Below are positions 37,254 through 48,049 of a DNA stretch of 64,000 nucleotides, piece after piece (positions within the stretch are counted from its first letter, which is position 1; each line of letters opens with the position of its first letter). The DNA is from Mesodorylaimus sp. YZB2_4 (lineage: Eukaryota > Nematoda > Enoplea > Dorylaimida > Dorylaimidae). Made by a program: the position numbers and the translations under genes. Under the pieces are notes generated by a model. It made no database searches and was not told the origin of the DNA. It saw nothing but the letters and a program-made list of their open reading frames with translations. The stretch is taken from contig JASANH010000776.1 in NCBI GenBank assembly GCA_030248295.1, positions 186,001 to 250,000 of the forward strand. Reading direction: 5' to 3'.

Positions 37254-40200
37254 ATGGGAAGCAGATCGCGCTCAATAATGGGCGCATTTGGAATATGCTT
37301 TTCGCTGATGTACTGTACTTCGATCGGCTCTTATGCCCAGCAAGGTACGTTGATCCACCCGGCATCACGGCAGTCTGCTTTAAATTTTTCGTCACTTGCC
37401 GCTAATTTGCAATGACATTTGAAAATCAAGTGGAGTCGAAATATTTGATTTTCATGGTTTTTCTTGTCTGATATCTAGCGCATGAAAAATTCAGCTGGAA
37501 AATCTAATTTGGGAACAAAAAATCTTTACTCCCCAAAGAACAAATCTAGTCCACGTTATTGCATTTTAGGCACGCCAAGTCCGGAGCCTTATTATGGCAC
37601 TTTTATTGGCTCATTGCCCGATCCGAGTAACATCGGTCTGAAAGGCGATGTGTATGTGGTCAACATGACCACTTTCCAAGTGATCGGGTTCAAGTATTCC
37701 GGTGGAGCGTCAGGTATTTCTGTGAAGCGATATCCTATTACGTGGAGACGAGACCCAAGTTAGCCCCTCTATTTTCAAAATCTTGATTAGGGATTCTGGT
37801 TTAATTTGAAACAAATCTGGGAGTGGGGTCTGATGCTAGGCCTGGCTATCAGCCGGCTTGCCTTATTCTGTTCTTGTCGTTTCAGATCTTTATTTCTGGC
37901 TGGATAGGTCGGACTCACTGACAGAAGAAGGATATAAGATCATCACTTTCGAGTTTGGGTAAGTCCATTTGAGATGAGTGAACATGATGTTGGCTATGGC
38001 ATGCTTGCTTAAGTGTAGCTCATTGCCATCACCACATCGAGCACCCTGTTTCAAGATCTTTTTCTAGAGATCACCCTCTCAAGCGAATTGAGAAGGAACG
38101 CATTGTCCTTTGGTCATCAGCTGATGCCAGCATTCCTTCTTTCCAAACCATTGGTCTTTGGAGCGAGACCCAAAAAGTACTATTCGAGCCTTCCTTTTCT
38201 TCTTACCTTTAGTACCACTCTTCCGTTTCAGAATGGCTATAGCTCTATACCCATCCCCAAATCATTCCCTTTGCCGAGTATCCAATTCTTGACCGAGGAA
38301 CTCCGTCCAACTGATGCTGGTCGACGTTATAATGTCTATTCTGGTCCTATTATGGTCATGGATAGAAGAAGGTTGAAGGTGTTCGGGTTCACTTTCGATA
38401 CTGCAAGAGCTCCAAGTAAGTCTAAACTGTAACTCATGCCTTGTCTTCTTACTCTATTGTAGTCCAACGTCTTTTGATCTAGGAACTCATTTCTACGTTG
38501 GCCGAGGACTGGAGCCGAAAAAGAATCATGGAACACAGGTTGCGATCAGAGGGCATGAATCTCCTAATTAGTAAGTCCGCCGTGATCGTTCATAGTTTTT
38601 AGCGTAGAGCCACAAACTTTTCCGTCACTAGTATCCCAGCCATCCAAGATACCTATACTGGCGATCAGGACATAATTCTGGAGCTTCCTGAGGATTACGA
38701 TATTTACCAAATCGATTGGCTGAGCGTGTATTGTTCACAGTTCAACATCGACTTTGGTCACGTGAAAATTGGCTCGGATATTTCTCCTTTAATCCCGCCC
38801 CACGTGCCTCAGCAAAGAAAAGTAAGCCTGGCTGGGTGCGGCGCTTGTACGAGTGTAGATGATTATTTTAGACCTGACATGACTTTCCCTGACCAGTAGA
38901 TTTTGTGAGTAGTTCAACCGACCCACCTTATGTACCTAGGGGCGCAGTACAGCTACAGCTGTCTCTGCGACAGTGCCATGTTGTAAAAGCAGTAGCTACT
39001 GTGTCGTGACAGGAGGAGACAACTAAAAAGCTAAGCGGACAAAGCAATAAGGTGTTTATGTAAGTGACTCAACCTGGACTAATACCTTGCTACGTTTTGT
39101 GCAGTCCCACAATTATCCAATGTGGCACGAGAAAGTAAGTACGAGTATGCTAGTTCAAAATGGGCTGGTGCTGCTTTTTCATTTGCTGACGTTGTCTAAG
39201 TTGCAGCTGGCTTCAGCAAGCGCTGGTGTACAGTAATAGATTGGTAGATTTATTGCACACAGCTGTAGTCTGTTTGGTTAGCTTATAAATTAGCTTCTGG
39301 TCGTTGTGATTGCTGTAGTCGAAAGTAGACGGTCTTTGTCGACCGCTCTCCAAAATTTGGAGAGCTAGCTTCAAATAGTGTCGACCAACCTTCCTCGCAG
39401 CACAATATGTATTACATTGATCTTGTTTCAGCACGACCAAAAGGAGCCAACGGCCAAGCCCTCTTGGCCACTTAATGTCCTATCAGGCCGGACTCGACGA
39501 CAATTCACTTTCCAATTAGGGCCTCCTGGATTCGACCGCAGTTATGGCAAGTGGGCTCGGGCAGAACCAGCCAAGTGGTTATGGTACGTCAACGGATATA
39601 TGACACCTCAGATTTGGCTTCAGCGAGGTGTGACATACACTTTCACGTAAGCTACTACTGCTTGGCTCTGACTGGAGTATGGTGGTAACATTCTGCGTGT
39701 GTTCAGTGTGGAAGGAGGTGACCGTCCGAACGAGCACGGTCAAGTGAATGCGTTGTACGTAACCAATACCAGTACTGGCGGCTATGGTCTTCAACCAGAC
39801 TATGAAAAGGAGGTAAACTTAATTCGGGCGTACTTCAGTTGGTGCGCTCTCTATTAGATCATTCCATTTTAGGGAGCCACCATTTACGCAGGTCTTGGAT
39901 ATGGAAAGCCTCTCAACGAACAGTCTGCCCGCTCATGTAAGTGTTTTCGGGTTTTTGCTTCATTGAAACCCTTTGGTCCTTTGCCCGCAGGGTGGGGTTG
40001 TGAGTCACCCTCACACGGAAAGCTCTATTCCTTGCTGAGCTGCTGAGCACTTTTTAGTTGGTCGAAATTGCACGTGGGTGACTCGTGACAACACTGCCCC
40101 CAACCCTGAAATGTACGATTCATTCATTGACTTCAAGAAAACTCTTCGCCTCAAGTGCGAGGAAGGCAAGACAGGTGGCACATTTCAATGGACACCCGAC

Positions 40201-40690
40201 AAGACCACTCCTAGCAGTCTGTACTATCAGGTAAGTGAATAATATCCCTTTCTGGTGCCACTCTTATCCCGTCCTTTGTTAGAGCTACGCAGCCCCGCAC
40301 ATGGGTTTCGAAATTATGATCGTCGATGAGGTTCCACCAGATCTCGCCGATGGACCTGACGAGCACTTAGACATTAGCATGCCTACCAGTGTGGAGGAAC
40401 CAGGCGAAACTGAGGACTCCGAAAACGAGGATATCAGCATCGAGAGTCCGAATGCTGACGATAATCGGGGTGGCACCAGACGCGAATCGTCACCTCCCAC
40501 GGACGACAAAGATACAGGGTCAGCTAGACACCGAAACGGGGAGTCGAAAGAGAAGGGCAAGGGTCCTGGAAATAATGCCGCCGGTTATTGGAGAGTGTCA
40601 TCAAAGAGCTTTCATCTGGCGAGTACCGCATTTTTCTTAGCATTTTTTCAGTTTTGGTTTTCCTTTGCATTTTTTCTCATGACTCGATAG
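37254..40690 (+). CDS. Skeletor-like DM13-domain protein, copy 2, with acidic stalk and hydrophobic tail
   Basis: Thirteen exons: 37254-37344, 37570-37713, 37886-37958, 38068-38176, 38232-38415, 38483-38570, 38632-38821, 39105-39134, 39432-39646, 39707-39812, 39873-39936, 40058-40230, 40283-40690; 624 residues, phases consistent. Signal peptide (about 30 residues, ending YAQQ). Two DM13 modules: the first with DLYFWLDRS, the second with THFYVGRG and IDWLSVYCSQFNIDFGHV. Then WYVNGYMTPQIWLQRGVTYTF, ALYVTNTSTGGYG and WTPDKTTPSSLYYQSYAAPHMGFEI, matching the Skeletor C-terminal region. The last exon adds about 90 acidic/Ser-rich residues and ends in a hydrophobic segment (AFFLAFFQFWFSFAFFL) just before the stop, suggesting a GPI signal or membrane anchor; copy 1 lacks this. 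Paralogue of 22257-24491, inverted. Confidence 0.86.
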
Positions 40691-41226
40691 CCTTTGACGC
40701 ACATGACGAGCGAGATCGGTTGCATTTCAGACTGTTCTATTGCGTGTTCTATTGGATGGTACCCCATTCGTACTCTTTGTTTGTGGGCATTATGGCACTG
40801 CATACGAAAGACATGTTCACTTGATATTATGCATGATTTCGCTACTCAAAACATGTCGTTGCTCGTTTTGGTGCTTCTTTTGTAAATACAATATGCTAAC
40901 ATTTATTCTCGCATGTCCGCGACAAGTTGATTGTGGCCTGTTATTTGCTATTTGTGATTTACTGTGGGTCTTATTGTAAGCATATTGTTACAGTAAGAGT
41001 GTCTGATTTCGTGGACATTGTGTGACTGTCTTGTGCACAGGTATCGAATATATAATGGAAAGGAAACGTGGTTGGCTGGGCTAAACGAGAAAAAATTTGT
41101 GGCACCAGTGTTCGCAAAATGAGTATGAGTTCGAGCAGTGCAAAGTAGGGTTTGCGACGGCCGAGTGTATTCTGGCGGAGATGGCAGTGTGCAATCTTAC
41201 AGGTCAGGTCATTCCGAAGAAAAATT

Positions 41227-42507
41227 ATGAATTTGAGCCAATACATGCTCCTGGCGATTATTTCGTCGCATTTGATCATCGTTGCCAACATATTTTCTTT
41301 GGCCGCCGGCGACAATGAACCTGAAGAACAGGTATTTTACAACAGTTATAAACACTCTACGATCTTGATCGATATAGAAGTCCCGGAATCGGATCGAAGT
41401 GTTGACATCGATGGGCTAACCGAAAACTTTCTGTACGAAATTTACGAAGGCGATGACACTTTGCACGGAGCATTGCGTTGCCTCTTATTTCTTTTCCCTC
41501 CATCCGATGGAACCGTCAAGACCGCGATAAGAAAGGGGAAAACAGGGGAAAATGCGATGCAAGATATTGCATCAAGCGTACAGTGGTCCGCCGATCTTCG
41601 TGAGATCGACCCTTTTGCTAAACCGGATGATCAGATATTGGGGCAGCGTGGTGTGGACGAGTTCGACCCCACTTGCGCGGTGAACATCCGTCGTAAAAGG
41701 CCAAAAATTCATGTGTCGATTCGAAAGATAAGCGATCAATCGAGCGGGAGCTGGAATGAGAGCGTCATCGAACAACTGCTTCCACAGTTTGCTGGAAAAG
41801 ATGGAATGCTGGTTGCCACCAATCACTTCGGCGACGTGAGTGCTCCGCCCGAAGGCGTACGTGTGATTATCTTTGATCTAGAAGATCCATCGGAACCACT
41901 TTGGTATGAGGAAGGTAACTCATTCGGCAATATGTCGATCAGTCTAGCGGCAGAAATAATGAGGATCTCGTCGGACTGGTTGCTGCGTTGCAATTATACG
42001 GTCCGCGTGGATGGATGCTTCTACCAAAAAGTAAACCAATGCAGGCTGCGCGAGATACCCGAGCCTGCTTTGCCAGCAGGTCATCATGACTTGAAGTACT
42101 GCTTTGGAGGAAATATGTACAGGAATTATTCAAAATGCCTCGATAACTCGGAGTGCGACAAATCGTGCCAAAAGTTCGAAAAAGTGACCCATTGCAACAC
42201 GACGTGCGATGAAGGAGGTCACGGCTTCAAAAAAACGTTTGTGCCATGGCGAACTGGTGAGTCATACGCAATAAAGAACTGCCCTCATTACGGAGACGGA
42301 GCTTTGATTAAACGATGCTCACTCAATTGCGGTATACCTGCATGGATCACCGGATTGATTGTGTTTTGTGTTGTCTTGCTACTCCTGATCATTTTTGGCG
42401 TTCCCACCGGCTACTGGCTCCTATTCAAAAAACGCCGATCTGGAGGAACCAAGAGGAGCAGGAAAGAAGCAATCAAGGCCAGCGCTCCGATCGCAAAGAA
42501 GCAATGA
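41227..42507 (+). CDS. Intronless type I membrane protein, copy A'
   Basis: 426 residues in one exon; paralogue of 29723-31063. The ATG chosen matches copy A (same AATTATGAATTTGAG context). Same plan: signal peptide, ectodomain with KRPKIHVSIRK, shared FAGKDGMLV-x-TNHFGDVSAPP block, RCNYTVR, TSP1-like cysteine module with GGHG and NCPHYG, single transmembrane helix, basic tail ending APIAKKQ. It lacks the NWNESG expansion. N-terminal 150 residues differ substantially from copy A, while the middle block and the last 55 codons are nearly identical at the nucleotide level. Similarity continues into both flanks (a GCAGTGTGCAATCTTA segment upstream, GTGGTTTCT downstream). Confidence 0.75.
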   Translation: MNLSQYMLLAIISSHLIIVANIFSLAAGDNEPEEQVFYNSYKHSTILIDIEVPESDRSVDIDGLTENFLYEIYEGDDTLHGALRCLLFLFPPSDGTVKTAIRKGKTGENAMQDIASSVQWSADLREIDPFAKPDDQILGQRGVDEFDPTCAVNIRRKRPKIHVSIRKISDQSSGSWNESVIEQLLPQFAGKDGMLVATNHFGDVSAPPEGVRVIIFDLEDPSEPLWYEEGNSFGNMSISLAAEIMRISSDWLLRCNYTVRVDGCFYQKVNQCRLREIPEPALPAGHHDLKYCFGGNMYRNYSKCLDNSECDKSCQKFEKVTHCNTTCDEGGHGFKKTFVPWRTGESYAIKNCPHYGDGALIKRCSLNCGIPAWITGLIVFCVVLLLLIIFGVPTGYWLLFKKRRSGGTKRSRKEAIKASAPIAKKQ

Positions 42508-42689
42508 TTTTTACTTGAACTAATTGGTAATGTACTGTACTTAAAGTGGTTTCTGTAGATGCTCGTCCTGTTTAGATTAACTAAGATCAAGTGCACCTTA
42601 TATCCTGGAATAGTAGGAAAACACAGTAGCCTTATGCTTAAGCTCGCATTATAAGAGCTTCATGGTGCTCCTGGTGCGAAGATACTTCT

Positions 42690-42845
42690 ATTATTCAAAG
42701 AGGGCCGCAGGTCAGGTTTATTTGGCTAGCACGCCCTGCAGACCATCCACCCGAGATCAGCCCTGCGCCCCCCAGGTAACTCCGGTGGATGGTCTGCAGG
42801 GCGTGCTAGCCAAATGAACCTGACCTGCGGCCCTCTTTGAATAAT
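42690..42845. repeat. Near-perfect 62-bp inverted repeat (hairpin/foldback element)
   Basis: Arms 42690-42751 and 42784-42845 are reverse complements with one mismatch by eye (GGTTTATTTGG against CCAAATGAACC), separated by a 32-base loop. The arms begin ATTATTCAAAGAGGGCCGC. It could be a MITE-like foldback or a transcribed hairpin precursor of small RNAs. It lies about 190 bases downstream of copy A'. Confidence 0.93.
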
Positions 42846-42873
42846 AATAATGGTGGCCCCTACCACCATTATT
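42846..42873. repeat. 11-bp perfect hairpin abutting the inverted repeat
   Basis: AATAATGGTGG, loop CCCCTA, CCACCATTATT. It starts at the base after the larger inverted repeat ends, so two hairpins stand end to end. Confidence 0.85.
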
Positions 42874-43658
42874 TGCCGCTTCGACGAATGTTACACGCCA
42901 GTTCAGTCAGACTTGTCATGTGAACCTGTCCTAAAAAGTATTGCGTAGCCAAAGGTGGTGTTTCTAGGTCGAGCGTCGTTCCCAGCTGGATTCCCAGCCG
43001 GCATTGAAGCCACGTGGGCTAACGAATCTCTTTATTTGTCCTGTTTGGTTTTTTAAAGTTTTGGGCTCCGGCACTCAGGAGGAGCCCCTGTTTGCCTGTG
43101 CCCCGTCAGCATCCAGATCAGAAAACAAGGTTGCATGAGTGGGGCCACACGAAAACTTCCCACTCTGGGTACTCTACGTCTTCACGTGAAGCACCTTCAC
43201 ATGAGGGAATTCTGGACTAGACCGGCTTCCTCTGACAATGGCGGGTGGGCTCGGGATTTTACGTGTTCTGCGGCAGAGACTGCGTACTCGTTTGGCTAAT
43301 CCGAAGCACCTCGGCTGTACTGGTACCAGCTGAGTCACCCGCGGAATGGCTAGTGGGCCGGGTCTATCCTCTTACTACCGTAATGGGGAGACGAACGCCG
43401 AACTATTGAACCACACAGTCTGAATTTGACCTACTCGTAACTCAACCGCAGCCGAGAATACAGGATTAGTTGTTCACATACGCTGCTAACGGAAAGAAAA
43501 ATCAGACTATAAAGGCGTTTACCAAAACAAGGCAATATGGCACACCGTTTACTGCTATCTAATCAGGAAAGCCGATATGGGCTTCTTACTCGTACATCAA
43601 TGATTCTTGCATTTGCTTAAGTTTCAATTACTCACTACCGTTCTATCTTCAGAATCAC
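42874..43658. other. Intergenic, possible degenerate SINE
   Basis: No gene seen. The 43200-43440 part has the GC-rich, CCGGCTT/GGCTAGTGGGCC-like character of the SINE family elsewhere in the window but I could not align it convincingly. Confidence 0.3.
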
Positions 43659-43952
43659 TCATGGAATGATCGCAACAAATCGCTTGCCCAATCGCAGTGA
43701 CGGCCGTTGCGACTTTGACGCTTGCTGATGGTTAGCGTCTCGTTTCATCATTTGCTTGTGCAGGGCTTGAAGGCGGTTGATGACGAGTGTGAGAGGGCAT
43801 GGCTCGTGCACGACTCGCACTAAACCATCGTCGTAGCCTACATCCATTGCATCGATGGGAAAGGCGTTCCCAAAATTTTTTGAGTTGCCAACGAAGAGAA
43901 GAAGGGTGAGAACAATTAGAATGTGAAAACTAAAGGGACCCGAGAAAAACAT
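43659..43952 (-). CDS. Neuropeptide precursor, SLRLamide type (sNPF/FLP-like)
   Basis: Secreted precursor of about 97 residues if translation starts at the internal Met (43952), which gives a good signal peptide (hydrophobic FHILIVLTLLLFVG). An upstream in-frame ATG at 44039 would place a 29-residue polar leader before it. Processing signals: a KR before DANHQQASKSQRPSLRL and a GKR after it, so the predicted peptide ends RPSLRL-amide. The core PSLRL is reminiscent of short neuropeptide F (PSLRLRF-amide), but the C-terminus is Leu-amide. It lies 460 bases from a second precursor on the same strand. Expression and receptor are unknown. Confidence 0.72.
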   Translation of the reverse strand: MFFSGPFSFHILIVLTLLLFVGNSKNFGNAFPIDAMDVGYDDGLVRVVHEPCPLTLVINRLQALHKQMMKRDANHQQASKSQRPSLRLGKRFVAIIP

Positions 43953-44498
43953 GTTCTCCTTAACGTGTCTACTTTCGAATGAAGAAATGTGAAGAAGGAG
44001 AGGGTTCTCGCTAGAATTCTCTGACTGGCACGGGCTCATTGATCGATGCGAGGAGGGGAGTCTACTAATTTCAATTATTCACCATGATCATGTTGAGGAG
44101 AATAAGCTATCAGAAGGTCGACGATAATGACGAGTAAAGTGAGACATTAAACTGGGCAACCGAATAGAGACTGGGAGAAGGAATGTATGAAAAGGTTAAA
44201 CGTCTTTTTCTTTTTTATTGGGGCGAACATGGCTGGTCGTCTGGCCTTCTCGCTTGTATTCCCTGCGTTGTTCCGACATAATGCTAATGCCCTAATTAAC
44301 TTCCTACATACAGATCGGACGAGCCTAAGCCATTTTATCGCTGCCAGTAATAGCAGTGCCAAATATGCCATCATTTGGTTACCCTCATGACCCAATGCTC
44401 CAATCACAGTATCACAAAAGGATGTTCAGTAGTACAGTGTAATGCTCGTACTTACGATTGGTAGAGCCCACCCGAAACGTGGATCGATCTACAGCAAT

Positions 44499-44897
44499 TC
44501 AACCTAGTCTTAGTGGTTCTCTCGTTTCTCCACTCGCTTTTCGTTTCTCAAAGATGGGCATCGAAGGCAGTAATAGCTCGATAGCTTCGATGCCGATGCC
44601 ATCATCCACTTCTTCATAGGCTCGTTTTCCGAAACGCAACGTTCGATATTGGTTGCCTGGTTTCTTGGCCAGCAGCGGACGTCGTTGATGGGACCTGGTA
44701 CGGGTGCTTATAATTATTGGTGCTGGCGTCAATGGCAAATACTTTTCATTGACCATCTGAATACCATCAGCCGGCCTTTCGTTTCCTATGTCCAAGATGA
44801 CGTAAGCGGATGCCGAGAAGTTGGAAAAGGCTTGGACAGCGATCGCCATAACAATTACCCGCGGCATTACTTGACTTAGTGATACGAATTTCGTCAT
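44499..44897 (-). CDS. Neuropeptide precursor with TLRFamide and PLRLamide peptides
   Basis: About 132 residues (Met1 at 44897; a second Met at residue 11, MPRVIVMAIAVQAF, begins a typical signal peptide). Predicted products: PGNQYRTLRF-amide, flanked by KK and GKR; an acidic spacer peptide of 25 residues ending at KR; and KASGETREPLRL-amide, whose Gly is the last residue before the stop. Mixed LRF/LRL-amide ends link it with the neighbouring precursor and with the FLP/sNPF superfamily. Both have one amidated peptide near the C-terminus, suggesting tandem duplication followed by divergence. Confidence 0.72.
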   Translation of the reverse strand: MTKFVSLSQVMPRVIVMAIAVQAFSNFSASAYVILDIGNERPADGIQMVNEKYLPLTPAPIIISTRTRSHQRRPLLAKKPGNQYRTLRFGKRAYEEVDDGIGIEAIELLLPSMPIFEKRKASGETREPLRLG

Positions 44898-47741
44898 ATG
44901 TATTTCTTAGCTGTAGATCTGAAACGTAAAAAAACTGTTGCACTCACCGCCTTGTTCGAGGCAGAAGGACTGTAATCTTACTCCTAAGAAAAGAGGTAGG
45001 AAAAGTTGCGCATGTCTCACAGATTCTTAGCGTAGGTGACGCGGACTCTGGAAGGTCCTTGATTCTAGCTACAGTAGACGGAATAAGAACTAATAAGCTT
45101 TTGCTAGTCGCAAAACAAGCTTTTATCAAAGAAACTTGATAAGATTGCAGGATCTGTACTCTGCGTAGGCAGCTAATATCACGGAGGTACCTCGTCCTTA
45201 GGACATGGGTAAGGTTGTAAGCAAAGGTGCGAAAAATTCAGCACCATTTGTACTTTGCGTGCCCGTAGACGCTCAGTTAGAGTCGGAATGAACAAATCTC
45301 GAGAATAGGTTCCGTGTTCCAAGCAGCTGCCATGTGACAGAAAATTTGCTAAGCGTGTGTTGTCATGAAAACAGTGTTTGTGCAATCATACATCAACAAA
45401 GTCAAGGTACCAAAACGCAAGCATTTCCCAATCCCATTGTTAGCTATGCTATCCACAGGTATAGAGGCTGACAGCAAGGTACTGACTGCCGGGCGGCGCG
45501 TGCTTATAATTAAAACCACAAGCACGAAATGGCCGCGGATGCACTTGCACTGTAGTTTTCCTGTGAAATGCGAAGCCAAAGAGAGGAGGAGAGTGGAATT
45601 AACGCAATTTAAGAACGGTATGTTGCACCAAGGTCCGATAGACATATCCATTTAGCAATATTCAGCCAGCCTTTTATAATCTTTATAAGCTTTTTTCTTT
45701 GGATCCCCTCTGGATAATTAAACTCGGTGATAGCCTCAATTTGTGTAGGCGCGACGTCGAGTAGGAACAAACTAGGACCATTCACGACGGCGGACTTTGT
45801 TTGGCTTCTCCTGGGCGGCTTGCCTCGATTAGTATAAGTCTAATTAGACAGGGATCAAGGCAGGCTTGTTTGAAAAAAACATTAGCAATAACGGTCTTAT
45901 TGCTCTGTTACATTTGTCTTCCAAACGCAATAGGCCAAATGAGGAGGAGGAGGAGAAATAAGACATATCATTGTGAGCAGCACCGCCATCCCAGCATGTC
46001 GCAGCCCTATTTTTCTAAGCATCAAAGGCTACAGGAGAAGAAAGCAAAGGTCAGTACGAGCAAGAACTACGTCGCACCAATCCAAGGAAGTTTGTAGGCT
46101 AATTTGCAATCTATTCATAGCTAACATTTGCTAATAAGCTGAGTGCCTCGTCACTCGTACTCATAAAATAGAAACAGGATAATCGGAGCAAATATGGGCT
46201 TTCTACACCGCTTTACTTTTTTTGGATCCTGTCGTAGAGTAGACTTAATGGACCCTGTACAGTAGGCGACGGGGCCGATCATGTGTAGAGCAGCATATTG
46301 CGAGACATGCTTATTTATATCCACCACATCAGCGAACGCGAGTATTTGCTATTTGGCTATGGCAGATGGACATGTCATCATGAGTTGCATGAGTCATCAT
46401 GAGCAACCTCTCTCGGGTTGCTGCTCTTGCAATATCGACAATGTCACATGGTCGTGGTGGACCCAAATGAACTGACCCTGGACATGTCACAAGTAGGATC
46501 ATGGTGAAGGAAGCGATAGTAAGTTCACAGATAGCCAGGAAAACTTGCAAACCTGTCATGTGTTCGAGGTCTTGGAGGCAGAGAATACTATTGATGACTA
46601 ACATGACAATCAGCGGGCACCAATTGATGAATTAGCACGAATAGAGTCAGATTGACTTAGCTAGGTGCAAATAAGGGCAGCGGCGAAGAATTTGGTGAGG
46701 ACGGGTCACCTATCGAGAAGCTATGAGGCAAATAAAATAAGTTAGAATTATAAAAACCATTTCGTTTCCGCTCCTGCCGTCCCACACAGTCCAGTACAAA
46801 ATATGACGTTGTCATACTATTTTAAGATCACGAGTACACACTCCTTAGATGCTTGACGCCAAACTGCTGACTGTCTTAACAGCAATGCTTCCACTAGCGG
46901 ACACCGAACAGCACGATTCACTTCCGAATAGGTCGAACTTGTGTCGTTTCTGTGGCGGCGGGGGCGCTGGTTCCGGCTTGACCCGACTAATTTTTCTTCC
47001 GCTTTCGCTTCTTGGTAGATCCCAATATGGGCCTCCTGGAGAGCACACCCGCTATGTTATTTTACATTATATACTGTAATCATACCGGCACGGGTATGTG
47101 CAGTCGTGGGCGTGGAGAAACTCTTTAAGGGTGGGGATTCGAACCCTCGACCATAAATGCGTGACCGCCAAGATTTGCTTAAAGTTCTCGGATGCTGATA
47201 CTTCTCACCTACCAAAGTGTCGCGGGACACCTTGGCTACACCCTGGCCGTACTTTACCATCAACGGCACCATGAAAATATCTAGGAACACTAGTGCCAAA
47301 TGCCTGATACGTCTGAGCCACCTTGGACAAGATTCTTGCCATCCTGGTCGATCAAAGATCGGCATCCGATCTTTGGGTCGTACATCAATGGAGTCCCTGT
47401 TATACAGACAGCAGAAAGTCAAAAGTGCCATCAGCGATTCAGGCTGCTTCGTTTTTGTAGCTCAACGTCTAGTCACTGGTGGCTACTCTGTGTACTGTAA
47501 TAATCTTCACAAGAGTAATTTGATTATGGCCGCTCTACGTCTTAGTGATACATAAACATCAATCCTGGTTGACCACAGCCCCAGCGATCGTCTGCTGACT
47601 TCAAACAGGTCCTTGATTTGATACTTGGAGCCTCAAGATGTTCCGGACTACGACGATAGTGACTGGTTGTACGATGCCCATAGAAAACGCTCCCGGCCGC
47701 ATCTTGTCGTAAGTGCTAAGACGCCAACTCATACAAAAACC
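44898..47741. other. Intergenic
   Basis: No supported gene. Frames at 45365-45655 and 45801-46097 lack domains, and the latter has no usable ATG. On the minus strand near 47120-47235 there is a B-box-like GAGGGTTCGAATCCCC and an A-box-like TGGTAGGTGAG about 70 bases apart, a weak tRNA-derived signal. Confidence 0.35.
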
Positions 47742-48009
47742 AAGTCGCGACCCACAGCGGCCGCTGGTGCAGTGGTTCGTCGGCGGCATTCTTCTCTATT
47801 GCTTGGGAGCTGGCTCGACTCGTCCCGGGCTCGATCCCCGGGTGATGGAGGTCGGTTTGCGAACCAGAAACCCGGAAGCCAAACGAGGAGGCAGGGTTGG
47901 CTATCGAGCACCGACAGGGTTCTAAGCCCACACGGCTTCGTCTGGCATCTAGGCCCACAGGGCATCGGAAAGACACCTCGATATATTGTTCCGACTGTTT
48001 TTGCATATT

Positions 48010-48049
48010 GGTTGTGCGATCTGGTGGTGGTACACCAGATCGCACAACC
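48010..48049. repeat. 17-bp perfect inverted repeat at the LINE 5' junction
   Basis: GGTTGTGCGATCTGGTG (48010-48026), six-base loop, then its exact reverse complement (48033-48049). The right arm is part of the reverse transcriptase reading frame; the left arm is an inverted copy, as produced by template switching or twin priming when a LINE inserts. Confidence 0.9.

Noticed and set aside
45801-46097. Open frame with a hydrophobic stretch (TLAITVLLLCYICLP) resembling a secreted peptide gene
   Set aside because: No ATG precedes the hydrophobic part, and there are no processing sites or splice signals; treated as chance.
47109-47240. Possible tRNA gene on the minus strand (CTTTAAG...CTTAAAG ends, GGGTTCGAATCCC)
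   Set aside because: The putative acceptor stem is separated from the T-arm by extra bases, and no D-arm or anticodon arm can be folded. At best a tRNA-derived repeat.
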